This document shows, one piece after another, positions 33,181-40,846 of a stretch of 64,000 bases of DNA. The first letter of the stretch is position 1. The number at the start of each line of letters is the position of its first letter. The translations under genes and the position numbers were made by a program. The notes under the pieces were generated by a model. That model had not been told where the DNA came from. It ran no database searches and was given only the letters and a program-made list of their open reading frames with translations. The DNA comes from Bradyrhizobium diazoefficiens (GTDB lineage Bacteria; Pseudomonadota; Alphaproteobacteria; Rhizobiales; Xanthobacteraceae): positions 5,577,001-5,641,000 of the forward strand of contig NZ_CP067100.1 in the NCBI RefSeq assembly GCF_016616235.1. The letters are read 5' to 3'.

Positions 33181-33196
33181 TCCGTACGAGTACGGA
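33181..33196. promoter_or_regulatory. Perfect 16-bp palindrome upstream of the chemoreceptor
   Basis: TCCGTAC-GA-GTACGGA, 7-bp arms and a 2-bp centre, 109 bp upstream of the chemoreceptor ATG and 41 bp past the otnK stop (both minus strand). The 2-base centre disfavours an RNA hairpin and no T-run follows, so a DNA operator is more likely than a terminator. Confidence 0.35.
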
Positions 33197-33236
33197 ACGC
33201 GAAAGAGATGAACAGGGGACTAAGAATGCCCTGCGT

Positions 33237-34514
33237 TCAGCGCATGAGCCCAAGCGCGTCGGAGAAAAACGCGGGACCGCCGAAATTGCCTGATTTCAGG
33301 GCAAGCAGCATGTCGCCTGCCTCGGCTCCCACCGCGCGCAGCACGGGCACGCCCGCCGCGATTTCCGCGCCGACGAGAAAGCCGGGAATCCGCAGCCGGT
33401 CAACTACGGCCCCGGACGTCTCGCCGCCCGCGACGATCAGGCGGCGCACGCCCGCCTGCACCAGGCCGTCGGCGATGTCGGCCATGGCCTGCTCGATCGC
33501 ATGGCCGGCCGCGTCGCGGCCGTGGCGAGCCTGGAGCGCGGCAACCTGCTCCGGGGTCGAGCTGGATGCGATCAGGACCGGGCCGTCGGCGAGCCGCGGC
33601 CTCGCCCAGCCGAGCGCACGCTGCGCTTCGTCCGTGCCGGCGACAATCTGCTCGGGGTCGAGGTGTAACACCGGCATGACACGTTCGGCATTGGCGATCT
33701 GCTGGAGCGTCGCCTGCGAGCAGCTTCCGGCCAAGCAGGCCGCGGGACCGCCGACCGCAGCGCCGGCTTCGCTGCTCGCCGCAGCCAATTTGACCTTGCC
33801 CGTCGATACCAGCGCTCGCGCCAGCCCCAGGCCGATGCCGGAGGCGCCGACCGACAGCCGATGTTCGGCGGCCACGAGACCGATGGTTTCGAGGTCGCGG
33901 TCGAACACGGCGTCGATGATCGCCGCACCAATGCCATTGCCCACGAGATCGGCCAGCCGGGCCCGCACGGCATCTGCGCCGCGCGTGACGGTGGCGAGAT
34001 CGACCAGGCCGATTTGCGTCCTGCTCTGGCGCGCCAGCACCCGCACCAGATTGGAATCGTGCATCGGGTTGAGCGGATGGTCCTTCAGCGGGCTCTCGTT
34101 CAGCGGCACGGCGCCGACGAACAGATTGCCCTGGTAGACGGTGCGGCCAGTCTCCGGGAAGGCTGGCGTCACCAGAACGATGCCCTCACCGCCATCGGCG
34201 CGCAGCGCATCCATGACCGGGCCGATATTTCCGGCGTCGGTGGAATCGAAGGTCGAGCAGATCTTGAACAGCACGTGGCCCGCGCCGCGACCGCGCAGCC
34301 ATTTATCCGCCACGCGCGAGCGCGATACGGCAAGGCCCGCTTCGATCGAACGGCTCTTCAGGGACACCACGACAGCGTCGACCTCGGGCAGCGCCAGATC
34401 GTCGGCGGGTATGCCGATGGTCTGCACCGTGCGCAGGCCCGCGCGCGTCAGCGTGTTGGCGAGATCGGAGGCGCCGGTGTAGTCGTCGGCGATGCAGCCC
34501 AATGCCAGCGTCAC
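33237..34514 (-). CDS. otnK: 3-oxo-tetronate kinase OtnK (DUF1537)
   Basis: Four-carbon acid sugar kinase of 425 aa. It phosphorylates 3-oxo-tetronate to the 4-phosphate in the otn pathway. N-terminal GCIADDYTGASDLANTL (about 6-22) is the conserved substrate-binding DDxTGA motif; VTPAFPETGRTVYQGNLFV (about 127-145) and the C-terminal nucleotide-binding GGETSGAVVDRL (about 365) are also diagnostic. The start is a GTG at 34514, whose GTGA overlaps the stop of otnI by 4 bp; the longer frame to 34919 is the shadow of otnI. Third gene of the ltnD-otnI-otnK operon. Confidence 0.93.
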   Translation of the reverse strand: MTLALGCIADDYTGASDLANTLTRAGLRTVQTIGIPADDLALPEVDAVVVSLKSRSIEAGLAVSRSRVADKWLRGRGAGHVLFKICSTFDSTDAGNIGPVMDALRADGGEGIVLVTPAFPETGRTVYQGNLFVGAVPLNESPLKDHPLNPMHDSNLVRVLARQSRTQIGLVDLATVTRGADAVRARLADLVGNGIGAAIIDAVFDRDLETIGLVAAEHRLSVGASGIGLGLARALVSTGKVKLAAASSEAGAAVGGPAACLAGSCSQATLQQIANAERVMPVLHLDPEQIVAGTDEAQRALGWARPRLADGPVLIASSSTPEQVAALQARHGRDAAGHAIEQAMADIADGLVQAGVRRLIVAGGETSGAVVDRLRIPGFLVGAEIAAGVPVLRAVGAEAGDMLLALKSGNFGGPAFFSDALGLMR

Positions 34515-35293
34515 GGCTTCACTCCTGCGTAGGGCTTGAACCAGGCGAGGCCATCGGTGGTTTTGCCGCGCGGATTGTATTCGCAGCCGACGAAGCCGGG
34601 ATAGCCGAGCCGGTCGAGCTCTTCGAACAGGAACGGATAATTCAGCTCCTCGCCGTCGGGCTCGTTGCGTGAGGGAATGCTGGCGATCTGGATGTGGCCG
34701 ATGATCGGCATCATCTCGCGCAGCCGCATGGTGACGTCGCCGTGGATGATCCCGCAGTGATAGATGTCGAACTGGAGCTTGAGGTTCGGAAGCCTCAGCT
34801 CCTGGATCAGGTCGCGCGCAAAGCCGAAATCGTTGAGGAAGTAGCCGGGCACGTTGCGCGGATTGATCGGCTCGATCACGATGTCGATGCCGTGCGGGGC
34901 GAAGAATTCCGCGGCCCACGCCACCGACTTGTAAAAGGCCTCAATCGCGACGCGCTCGCCGCGATTGGCGATGCCGGCCATCAGGTGCAGCCGCTTGACG
35001 CCGGTCGCCTTGGCGTAAGGCAGCGCGGTCTCCAGGCTCGCCTTGAGATCATTGAAGCGCGCGGGCAGCGCCGCAAACCCCTTCTCGCCGGCATTCCAGT
35101 CGCCCGGGGGCAGATTGAACAGCGCCTGCGTCAGGCCATTGCGCTTGAGCCGCTCGCCGATGGCTTCGGCCGGATGCTCGTAAGGAAAGAGAAACTCGAC
35201 CGCGGTGAAGCCGGCCTGGGCTGCGGCATCGAAGCGGTCGAGGAACGGCACCTCGGTGAACATCATCGAGAGGTTGGCGGCAAAACGGGGCAT
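34511..35293 (-). CDS. otnI: 2-oxo-tetronate isomerase OtnI
   Basis: Hydroxypyruvate-isomerase-family TIM-barrel enzyme of 260 aa that converts 2-oxo-tetronate to 3-oxo-tetronate. N-terminal FAANLSMMFTEVPFLDRF and the metal-ligand segments VIEPINPRNVPGYF (about 142-155, Glu), FDIYHCGIIHGD (Asp, His) and the final GCEYNPRGKTTDGL (Glu) are all present. It can be confused with hydroxypyruvate isomerase (hyi), but the linkage to otnK, ltnD and otnC supports OtnI. ATG at 35293 follows AGAGGATTTCC; 15 bp after ltnD and overlapping otnK, so tightly coupled in one operon. Confidence 0.9.
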   Translation of the reverse strand: MPRFAANLSMMFTEVPFLDRFDAAAQAGFTAVEFLFPYEHPAEAIGERLKRNGLTQALFNLPPGDWNAGEKGFAALPARFNDLKASLETALPYAKATGVKRLHLMAGIANRGERVAIEAFYKSVAWAAEFFAPHGIDIVIEPINPRNVPGYFLNDFGFARDLIQELRLPNLKLQFDIYHCGIIHGDVTMRLREMMPIIGHIQIASIPSRNEPDGEELNYPFLFEELDRLGYPGFVGCEYNPRGKTTDGLAWFKPYAGVKP

Positions 35294-35308
35294 TGGAAAT
35301 CCTCTTGA

Positions 35309-36226
35309 TTACTTGTCGCCGGGAAGCTTGACGCCGGTGACTTGCGCATACATGCGCGCCACCGAAGCATCGTCGTCGCGGCCCATGCCGGCGGCTGCCG
35401 TCATCAGGAACATCTGGAGGGCGGCGGCGGAGACCGGGACCGGGAATCTGGCGCTGCGCGCCATGTCCTGGATGATGCCGAGGTCCTTGACGAAGATCTC
35501 GACTGCGCTCTTCGGCGTGTAGTCGCCGTCGAGCACGTGCGGCATGCGGTTCTCGAACATCCAGGAGTTGCCGGCCGAGGCCGTGATCACCTCGTAGACC
35601 TTGCGGATGTCGAGGCCCTGTTTGGCCGCGAACGCCATCGCCTCCGAGGCGGCTGCGATGTGCACGCCGGCCAGAAGCTGGTTGATCATCTTGAAGGCGG
35701 CGCCCTGCCCTGCGGCATCGCCGAGCTCGTACAGTTTTGCGGCCATGGCATCGAGCGCAGGCCGTGCTTTTGCAAAGGCGGCCGGGCTGCCGGAAGCGAG
35801 GATCGTCAGCTCGCCTTGCGCGGCGCGCTGCGCGCCGCCGGATATCGGTGCGTCCAGATAGTGCCGGCTGGTCGCGTCCAGCTGTTTTGCCAGACGCCGC
35901 GCCACGTCGGGATCCATGGTGGCGGAGGATATGAAAACACTGTCCTTCGGCATGGTCTCGGCGGCACCGTCCTTGCCGAACAGGATCGCCTCGGTCTGCG
36001 CAGCATTGACGACGACGCTGACGACGATATCCGCGCCCTTGGCCGCTTCGGCCGGCGTCGTCGCGCCGGCGCCGCCGTCCTTCACGAAGCGCGCCACCGC
36101 ATCAGCCGAAACGTCGCAGCCGGTGACGGCATGGCCGGCCCGCTTCAGCGAGGTCGCCATGCCAAATCCCATCGAGCCGAGCCCGACGACGGCGATACGC
36201 TGATTTTGTGACGTGGAGGCGGCCAT
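35309..36226 (-). CDS. ltnD: L-threonate dehydrogenase LtnD
   Basis: Beta-hydroxyacid dehydrogenase of 305 aa that oxidises L-threonate to 2-oxo-tetronate with NAD. Rossmann motif GLGSMGFGMATSL (about 15-27), substrate-binding DAPISGGAQRAAQGEL (about 129-144) and the catalytic Lys in AAFKMINQLL (about 182) are visible. The specificity call rests on the neighbouring otnI, otnK and otnC genes; by sequence alone tartronate semialdehyde reductase or 3-hydroxyisobutyrate dehydrogenase would be possible. First gene of the minus-strand operon, with AAGGGTTAG before the ATG at 36226; divergent from otnC over 117 bp. Confidence 0.9.
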   Translation of the reverse strand: MAASTSQNQRIAVVGLGSMGFGMATSLKRAGHAVTGCDVSADAVARFVKDGGAGATTPAEAAKGADIVVSVVVNAAQTEAILFGKDGAAETMPKDSVFISSATMDPDVARRLAKQLDATSRHYLDAPISGGAQRAAQGELTILASGSPAAFAKARPALDAMAAKLYELGDAAGQGAAFKMINQLLAGVHIAAASEAMAFAAKQGLDIRKVYEVITASAGNSWMFENRMPHVLDGDYTPKSAVEIFVKDLGIIQDMARSARFPVPVSAAALQMFLMTAAAGMGRDDDASVARMYAQVTGVKLPGDK

Positions 36227-36343
36227 GCAACTAACCCTTCAACTGACCCTTGCGAACGTTTCCCGGACGGCCGCCCTTCGCGGCGGCTCGTCGCCTCGAA
36301 TAACACGGCTTGGCCGCGCTGCCAAAGCGTGAGACAAGCGGGC

Positions 36344-37030
36344 ATGACGGCCATGAGAACTGAAACGAGCAATGAGACACGGCTGCGCGAGGACATCTGC
36401 CGGTTCGGACGATCCCTGTTCGAGCGCGGGCTGACGCCGGGCTCCTCCGGCAATATCAGCGTCCGCCTGGACAGCGGCGGCTGGCTGGTGACGCCGACCA
36501 ATGCCTCGCTCGGCTTCCTCGATCCCGCAAAACTGTCGCGGCTGGACGATCAGGGCCGGCTGGTGTCGGGCGACGCTCCGACCAAGGAGGTTCCGCTGCA
36601 CACCGCGCTCTACGACACGCGCAGCAGTGCCCGCGCGATCGTGCATCTGCACTCGACCCATTCGGTCGCGCTCTCGATGCTGCCCGAGATCGACCCGCGC
36701 GCCGCGCTGCCGCCGATGACGGCCTACTATCTGATGAAATGCGGCGCCACCGCGCTCGTGCCCTATTACCGCCCCGGCGATCCCGCGGTTGCCGATGCAA
36801 TCAAGGGACTGGCGGGAAAGTACTCGTCCGTGCTGCTCGCCAATCACGGCCCCGTGGTTGCCGGCGACACGCTGGAAGCGGCGGTGTTCGCGACCGAGGA
36901 GCTGGAAGAGACGGCGAAGCTGTACCTGCTGCTGCGCGGGATGAACCCGCGCTATCTGTCGCCGGAGCAGGTGAAGGATCTGGTGCAGGTGTTCGGGGTG
37001 ACGCTGCCGGAGCATGGGCACCGGGAATGA
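36344..37030 (+). CDS. otnC: 3-oxo-tetronate 4-phosphate decarboxylase OtnC
   Basis: Class II aldolase/adducin-family enzyme of 228 aa from the chosen start. It splits CO2 from 3-oxo-tetronate 4-phosphate to give dihydroxyacetone phosphate. GLTPGSSGNISVRL (about 29-42) binds phosphate; E82 in KEVPLH is the catalytic acid; H101 and H103 in HLHSTH and a later His in LANHGPVVAG are metal ligands. ATG at 36344 is preferred; an ATG at 36353 and a GTG at 36329 are also in frame. It completes the L-threonate pathway encoded by the divergent ltnD-otnI-otnK operon. Its stop overlaps the start of a 67-aa gene (ATGA). Confidence 0.9.
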   Translation: MTAMRTETSNETRLREDICRFGRSLFERGLTPGSSGNISVRLDSGGWLVTPTNASLGFLDPAKLSRLDDQGRLVSGDAPTKEVPLHTALYDTRSSARAIVHLHSTHSVALSMLPEIDPRAALPPMTAYYLMKCGATALVPYYRPGDPAVADAIKGLAGKYSSVLLANHGPVVAGDTLEAAVFATEELEETAKLYLLLRGMNPRYLSPEQVKDLVQVFGVTLPEHGHRE

Positions 37031-37230
37031 CCGATCCGGCGCGGCCTACACCGGGTGAGGTAGAGGCGGCGGCCTGCCTTCTCCACGAAATAGGCTTACG
37101 CCATCACTGGTGGTCTCCGTACAAGAAGACATACGATGAACTAGCCGCAACTGATCCGATCGGAAAGGAAGAGTTCGACGCAATCGTCGAAGCGGTGTTG
37201 CTGGCGGCGGCGAAGGCAAGACTCGGTTAA
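37027..37230 (+). CDS. Small hypothetical protein coupled to otnC
   Basis: Unrecognised 67-aa protein. Its ATG at 37027 overlaps the otnC stop by the 4-bp ATGA junction typical of translational coupling, which is the main reason to accept it. Residues 10-24 (EVEAAACLLHEIGLR) look helical, followed by HHWWSPYKKTYDELA and a C-terminal helix ending AKARLG. No membrane segment, no cysteine cluster. Base composition is lower in G+C than the surrounding genes, in particular around 37080-37180. It may be a chance extension or a horizontally acquired small gene; a role in tetronate use would be speculation. Confidence 0.5.
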   Translation: MTDPARPTPGEVEAAACLLHEIGLRHHWWSPYKKTYDELAATDPIGKEEFDAIVEAVLLAAAKARLG

Positions 37231-37265
37231 CAATCGCAGCCCACCTGAGTACTAACCACACACAC

Positions 37266-37395
37266 CGCCGTCATCCTGAGGTGCGAGCCTTGCGATGCAA
37301 TTGCATCGCAAGGTGAAGCCTCGAAGGATGGGCTACGGGCGCTTGCGGCTCATCCTTCGAGGCGCGCAAGGGCGCGCACCTCAGGATGACGGCGG
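37266..37395. repeat. Palindromic intergenic repeat, family 2, copy 3
   Basis: CGCCGTCATCCTGAGGTGCG ... GCCTCGAAGGATGGGCTACG ... GCTCATCCTTCGAGGCGCGC ... CACCTCAGGATGACGGCGG. Nearly the whole 130 bp folds back on itself, with an extra inner hairpin CTTGCGATGCAATTGCATCG CAAG. It lies between convergent genes (67-aa gene and livF) and may terminate both. Confidence 0.85.
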
Positions 37396-37419
37396 AGCTT
37401 GTGGCGACAGTCCAGAAAG

Positions 37420-38124
37420 CTACAGCCCCAGATACGCCTTCCTCACGTCCGGATTACCCTTGATCTCGCTCGCTGCGCCCTGCATCAGCACGCGGCCGGT
37501 TTGCAGGATGTAGGCGCGGTCGGCGATCTCGAGGCACTCGGCCATGCGCTGCTCGACGATCAGCACCGTCATGCCGGCGTCGCGGATGCGCAATACCGCC
37601 TGGAAAATTTCGTCGACCAGTTTCGGCATGATGCCCTGCGAGGGCTCGTCCAGCATCAACAGGCGCGGGCGTGTCATCAGCGCGCGGCCGATCGCCAGCA
37701 TCTGCTGCTCGCCGCCGGAAAGCGTCTCGGCGCGCTGTTCGAGGCGCTCGGACAGGCGCGGGAACAGCTTGAAGACGAGATCGAGCGGGCCCTCGCGATC
37801 CGCCTCGCCACGATAGAGATAGCTGCCGAGGCGAAGATTGTCGCGTACCGACAGGCGCGGGAACAGGCGGCGGTTCTCCGGCACATAGGCGATGCCGGTG
37901 GCGGTGATATGATGCTGCGCCATGCCGTCGAGGCGCTTGCCGTCGAACGTCACCGTGCCGGAGCGCGGACGCTCGGCGCCGGCGATGGACTTGAGCAGCG
38001 TCGACTTGCCCGCGCCATTGGCGCCGGCAACGCAGACGATCTCGCCCTTCTCGACCTCGATCGAGATCGCGGAGATCGCGACCAGGCCCTGATAGGCGGT
38101 CGTGACTTCATGCACTGATAGCAT
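37420..38124 (-). CDS. livF: Branched-chain amino-acid-type ABC transporter ATPase LivF
   Basis: ATP-binding subunit of 234 aa. Walker A GANGAGKSTLL (about 34-44), signature LSGGEQQMLAIGRALM (about 137-152), Walker B LLMLDEPSQGI (about 157-167) and the H-loop His in VLIVEQRM region are present; FFG-type C-terminal LMQGAASEI is typical of LivF. It energises uptake through LivHM together with LivG. The start overlaps the livG stop by 17 bp. Last gene of the Liv operon; a palindromic repeat follows. Substrate is set by the binding protein at 40847-42091 and may not be a branched-chain amino acid. Confidence 0.93.
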   Translation of the reverse strand: MLSVHEVTTAYQGLVAISAISIEVEKGEIVCVAGANGAGKSTLLKSIAGAERPRSGTVTFDGKRLDGMAQHHITATGIAYVPENRRLFPRLSVRDNLRLGSYLYRGEADREGPLDLVFKLFPRLSERLEQRAETLSGGEQQMLAIGRALMTRPRLLMLDEPSQGIMPKLVDEIFQAVLRIRDAGMTVLIVEQRMAECLEIADRAYILQTGRVLMQGAASEIKGNPDVRKAYLGL

Positions 38125-38839
38125 GACGATCTCCCAGATATGCGCTGATCACCTTGGAATCGCGGACGACCTCCGCGGGCTTGCCTTCGACCAGGACCTT
38201 GCCGAGATCGAGCACGATGGCGCGGTCGACCAGCGGCATTACGATCTCCATGACATGCTCGACCATCAACACGGTGATGCCGGCATCGCGCACCTTGCGC
38301 ACCAGCGCCACGCCGGTCTGCGCTTCGGTCGGCGTCAGGCCGGTGAGGACTTCATCGAGCAGCAGCAGTTTCGGCTCGGTCGCGAGCGCACGCGCGACTT
38401 CGAGGCGGCGTTTTTCGGCCGGCACGAGGTCGCTCGCGAGCACGTCGGCGCGCGCGGCAAGGCCGGTGAACTCCAGCACCTCATGCGCCTTGCGCCGCGC
38501 CTCGCGCATCACCGTGTTGCGGACGAGCGCACCGACGATGACGTTGTCGACGACGGTCATGGTCTCAAAGCTCTTGACCACCTGGAAGGTGCGGCCGACG
38601 CCGCGCTGGCAGCGCTCGGCCGCCGGCATTTTCGTCACGTCCTCGCCGTCGAACCAGATAGAGCCTTGTGTCGGCGGCAACACGCCCGCGATCAGATTGA
38701 ACAGCGTCGACTTACCGGCACCGTTGGGGCCGATCAGGCCGACGATCTCGCCGCGGCCGACCGAGATCGAGACGTCGCTGTTGGCGACGAGCCCGCCGAA
38801 CCGCTGCCAGACGCCGCGGGTTTCCAGGAGCGCGGTCAT
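38108..38839 (-). CDS. livG: Branched-chain amino-acid-type ABC transporter ATPase LivG
   Basis: ATP-binding subunit of 243 aa. Walker A GPNGAGKSTLF (about 38-48), Walker B LLLLDEVLTGLTPTEA (about 157-172) and VLMVEHVMEIVMPL with the switch His. The signature motif region DLVPAEKRRLEVARALATEP replaces the common LSGGQ by the LivG variant (xxxEKRRLE). Overlaps livM by 4 bp and livF by 17 bp, so the genes are translationally coupled. Works as a heterodimer with LivF on the cytoplasmic face of LivHM. Confidence 0.93.
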   Translation of the reverse strand: MTALLETRGVWQRFGGLVANSDVSISVGRGEIVGLIGPNGAGKSTLFNLIAGVLPPTQGSIWFDGEDVTKMPAAERCQRGVGRTFQVVKSFETMTVVDNVIVGALVRNTVMREARRKAHEVLEFTGLAARADVLASDLVPAEKRRLEVARALATEPKLLLLDEVLTGLTPTEAQTGVALVRKVRDAGITVLMVEHVMEIVMPLVDRAIVLDLGKVLVEGKPAEVVRDSKVISAYLGDRHAISA

Positions 38840-39822
38840 CGCGTGGCTCCTTTTGCTTTCGCACGGGAGAACAGGCTCACCAGCCCCTGCGGCAGGGCCA
38901 GCGAGATCGCGACGATCAGCGCGCCGTAGACGATCAGGTCGACACCGCGGCCGGAGCCGCCGATATAGGAGCGCGTCAGCTCGGTCATCGGGATCAGGAT
39001 GGCAGCGCCCAGCACCGGGCCCCAGAGGGTGCCGATGCCGCCGAGCACGGCCGGCAGCGCCATCAGCAGCGAAAACTGGAAGCCCATCACGCTCTCAGGA
39101 TCGATATAGGCGAGGAACTGCGCATAGAAGGCGCCGCCGATGGCGACGAGGAAGGCAGAGACGGCAGCGGCGCCCATCTTGGAATTGAACACGACGACAC
39201 CGAGGCTTTCGGCCGCTTCCGGATTGTCTTTCACCGCGCGCCACCAAAAACCCCATTTGGAGTCCTCCAGCCACCAGGTGACGAACCAGGCGAGGCTGCA
39301 CAGCGCCAGCGCGAAATAGAAGTATGGCAGCTTGCTGCGCATGAACTGGAATTTCAGCCAGCTGTCGCCGCGCACCGGAATGGTGATTCCCATCGCGGCC
39401 CCCGCCCATTCCCAATTCTGGAACAGGAGCAGACCTATTTCGGCAATGACGATGGTCGCAATCACGAAGTAATGGCCGCGCAGCCGGAAGAAGGGATAGC
39501 CCAGCCCCATCGCGATGACAGCCGCGATCACGCCGCCGGCGAGCATGCCGAACCATGGCAGCACGCCGAACTTGGTGAACAGTAATTCGGTCGCGTAGGC
39601 CCCGATGCCGAAATAGAGCGCGTGTCCCAGCGAGATCTGTCCGCAATAGCCGGACAGAATGTTCCAGCTCTGGGAGAGCGCCGCATACATCAGGGTCAGG
39701 ATCAGGATGTTCTGGACGTAGACGTCCTTCACGACCAGAGGTGCGAGTGCGGCGAGCCCGGCCAGCACTGCGGCGATGATGAGGTCGCGGCGGCGCCGCG
39801 CGGCAAAATTCTTGTCCATCAC
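38836..39822 (-). CDS. livM: Branched-chain amino-acid-type ABC permease LivM
   Basis: Membrane subunit of 328 aa with about nine or ten hydrophobic segments. Conserved LSQSWNILSGYCGQISLGHALYFGIGAYATELL (cited as position 48-80) and the coupling segment AVKDNPEAAESLGV (about 197-210) identify LivM. Adjacent to LivH (4-bp overlap) and LivG (4-bp overlap). Located in the inner membrane; forms the channel with LivH. Confidence 0.93.
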   Translation of the reverse strand: MMDKNFAARRRRDLIIAAVLAGLAALAPLVVKDVYVQNILILTLMYAALSQSWNILSGYCGQISLGHALYFGIGAYATELLFTKFGVLPWFGMLAGGVIAAVIAMGLGYPFFRLRGHYFVIATIVIAEIGLLLFQNWEWAGAAMGITIPVRGDSWLKFQFMRSKLPYFYFALALCSLAWFVTWWLEDSKWGFWWRAVKDNPEAAESLGVVVFNSKMGAAAVSAFLVAIGGAFYAQFLAYIDPESVMGFQFSLLMALPAVLGGIGTLWGPVLGAAILIPMTELTRSYIGGSGRGVDLIVYGALIVAISLALPQGLVSLFSRAKAKGATR

Positions 39823-40697
39823 ATCTGTCCGAACAGGCCGCGCGGCCGGATGAAGACCACGAGCAGATAGACCGCGTAGATGCCGACCGACTTCAACGAG
39901 GGCGGCAGCACCAGGGCGGTCGTGGCTTCGACGAGGCCGACGACGATGCCGCCAGCGAAGGCGCCGAACACGCTGCCGAAGCCGCCGAGTGCGACCGTGA
40001 CGTAGGCGATCAGGGCAAAGGAGGCGCCCACGTCGGGATAGATGTAGAAGAACACCGCCATGATCGCGCCGGCAAGGCCGACCAGCGCGGCACCAAGGCC
40101 CCAGCCGAGCGCGAACACGCGGTTCTTGTCGATGCCGACCAGCGCCACCGCACCTGGATCTTCACGGGTCGCTTCCAGCGCGCGGCCGAAGTCGGTGCGG
40201 TGGATGAAGACATAGAGACCGGCGAAGGCCGCGATCGCGACCAGCGCGCCGATCAGCTGCGGCTCCGGCAGGAAGATGCCGGCGACCGAGATGGTCTTGC
40301 CGCCGGCCCAGGAGTGCGGGATGCTGCGATAGTCCGGAGTGAACAAGAACTGCGCGAGGCCGCGCATCACGATGGCGAGGCCGAAGGTGGAGAAGATCTG
40401 CACCATCCCGGCATTGGCCTTGGCCCGCATGGCGAAGCGGACGATCAGCAAGTAGACCACCGCTCCGAATACGAACAGCGCGGCGGCGACCAGCGGCGCC
40501 GACAGCAACGGATCGATCGCGAAGAATGTGAACAGGAAGAAGCTCACATACATCGCGATCATCAGGAACTCGCCATGGGCGAAGTTCACGACGTCCATCA
40601 GGCCGAAGATCAGCGCGAGGCCGACCGCGATCAATCCGTAGAGCAGGCCCATGAGCAGGCCGCTGGCGAGACTCTGGATAATGGCTTGGGCTGTCAA
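39819..40697 (-). CDS. livH: Branched-chain amino-acid-type ABC permease LivH
   Basis: Membrane subunit of 292 aa with about eight hydrophobic helices. GLLYGLIAVGLALIFGLMDV with VVNFAHGEF (about 15-43) and the coupling helix ATREDPGAVALVGID are LivH features. I place the start at a TTG (40697), because GGGGGA lies 6 bases upstream and the protein then begins MTAQAIIQSLASG-like; an ATG at 40724 lies in the palindromic repeat and would add nine unconserved residues. Overlaps livM by 4 bp. The 149-bp gap to the binding-protein gene upstream contains a repeat and a strong hairpin. Confidence 0.9.
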   Translation of the reverse strand: MTAQAIIQSLASGLLMGLLYGLIAVGLALIFGLMDVVNFAHGEFLMIAMYVSFFLFTFFAIDPLLSAPLVAAALFVFGAVVYLLIVRFAMRAKANAGMVQIFSTFGLAIVMRGLAQFLFTPDYRSIPHSWAGGKTISVAGIFLPEPQLIGALVAIAAFAGLYVFIHRTDFGRALEATREDPGAVALVGIDKNRVFALGWGLGAALVGLAGAIMAVFFYIYPDVGASFALIAYVTVALGGFGSVFGAFAGGIVVGLVEATTALVLPPSLKSVGIYAVYLLVVFIRPRGLFGQM

Positions 40698-40717
40698 AAG
40701 TCGTCCCCCGAAATAGA

Positions 40718-40836
40718 TCCTCATCCTGAGGAGCGCACACGAGCACGCGTCTCGAAGGATGGCCCAGCCCTCGTCCTTCGAGACGCGGGCTGCGCCCGCT
40801 CCTCAGGATGAGGGCGGGAGCTACGTGAGCTCCCGC
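40718..40836. repeat. Palindromic repeat family 2, copy 4, plus hairpin
   Basis: TCCTCATCCTGAGGAGCGCA ... CGTCTCGAAGGATGG ... CCTTCGAGACGCGGGCTGCG ... TCCTCAGGATGAGG (to 40813), followed by a separate hairpin GCGGGAGCT-ACGTG-AGCTCCCGC (40814-40836). Both lie between the binding-protein gene and livH in the same transcript direction. Such hairpins could protect the upstream mRNA and give more binding protein than membrane parts. Confidence 0.8.
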
Positions 40837-40846
40837 TTTCCCAATC

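Noticed and set aside
36310..36325. TTGGC-N6-GCCAA inverted repeat in the ltnD/otnC gap
   Set aside because: Five-base arms are too short to be convincing in this sequence composition.
40814..40836. Intrinsic terminator after the Liv binding-protein gene
   Set aside because: The hairpin is strong, but on the transcribed (minus) strand it is followed by CCTCATCC rather than a T-run, so it is described as a hairpin within the repeat region only.
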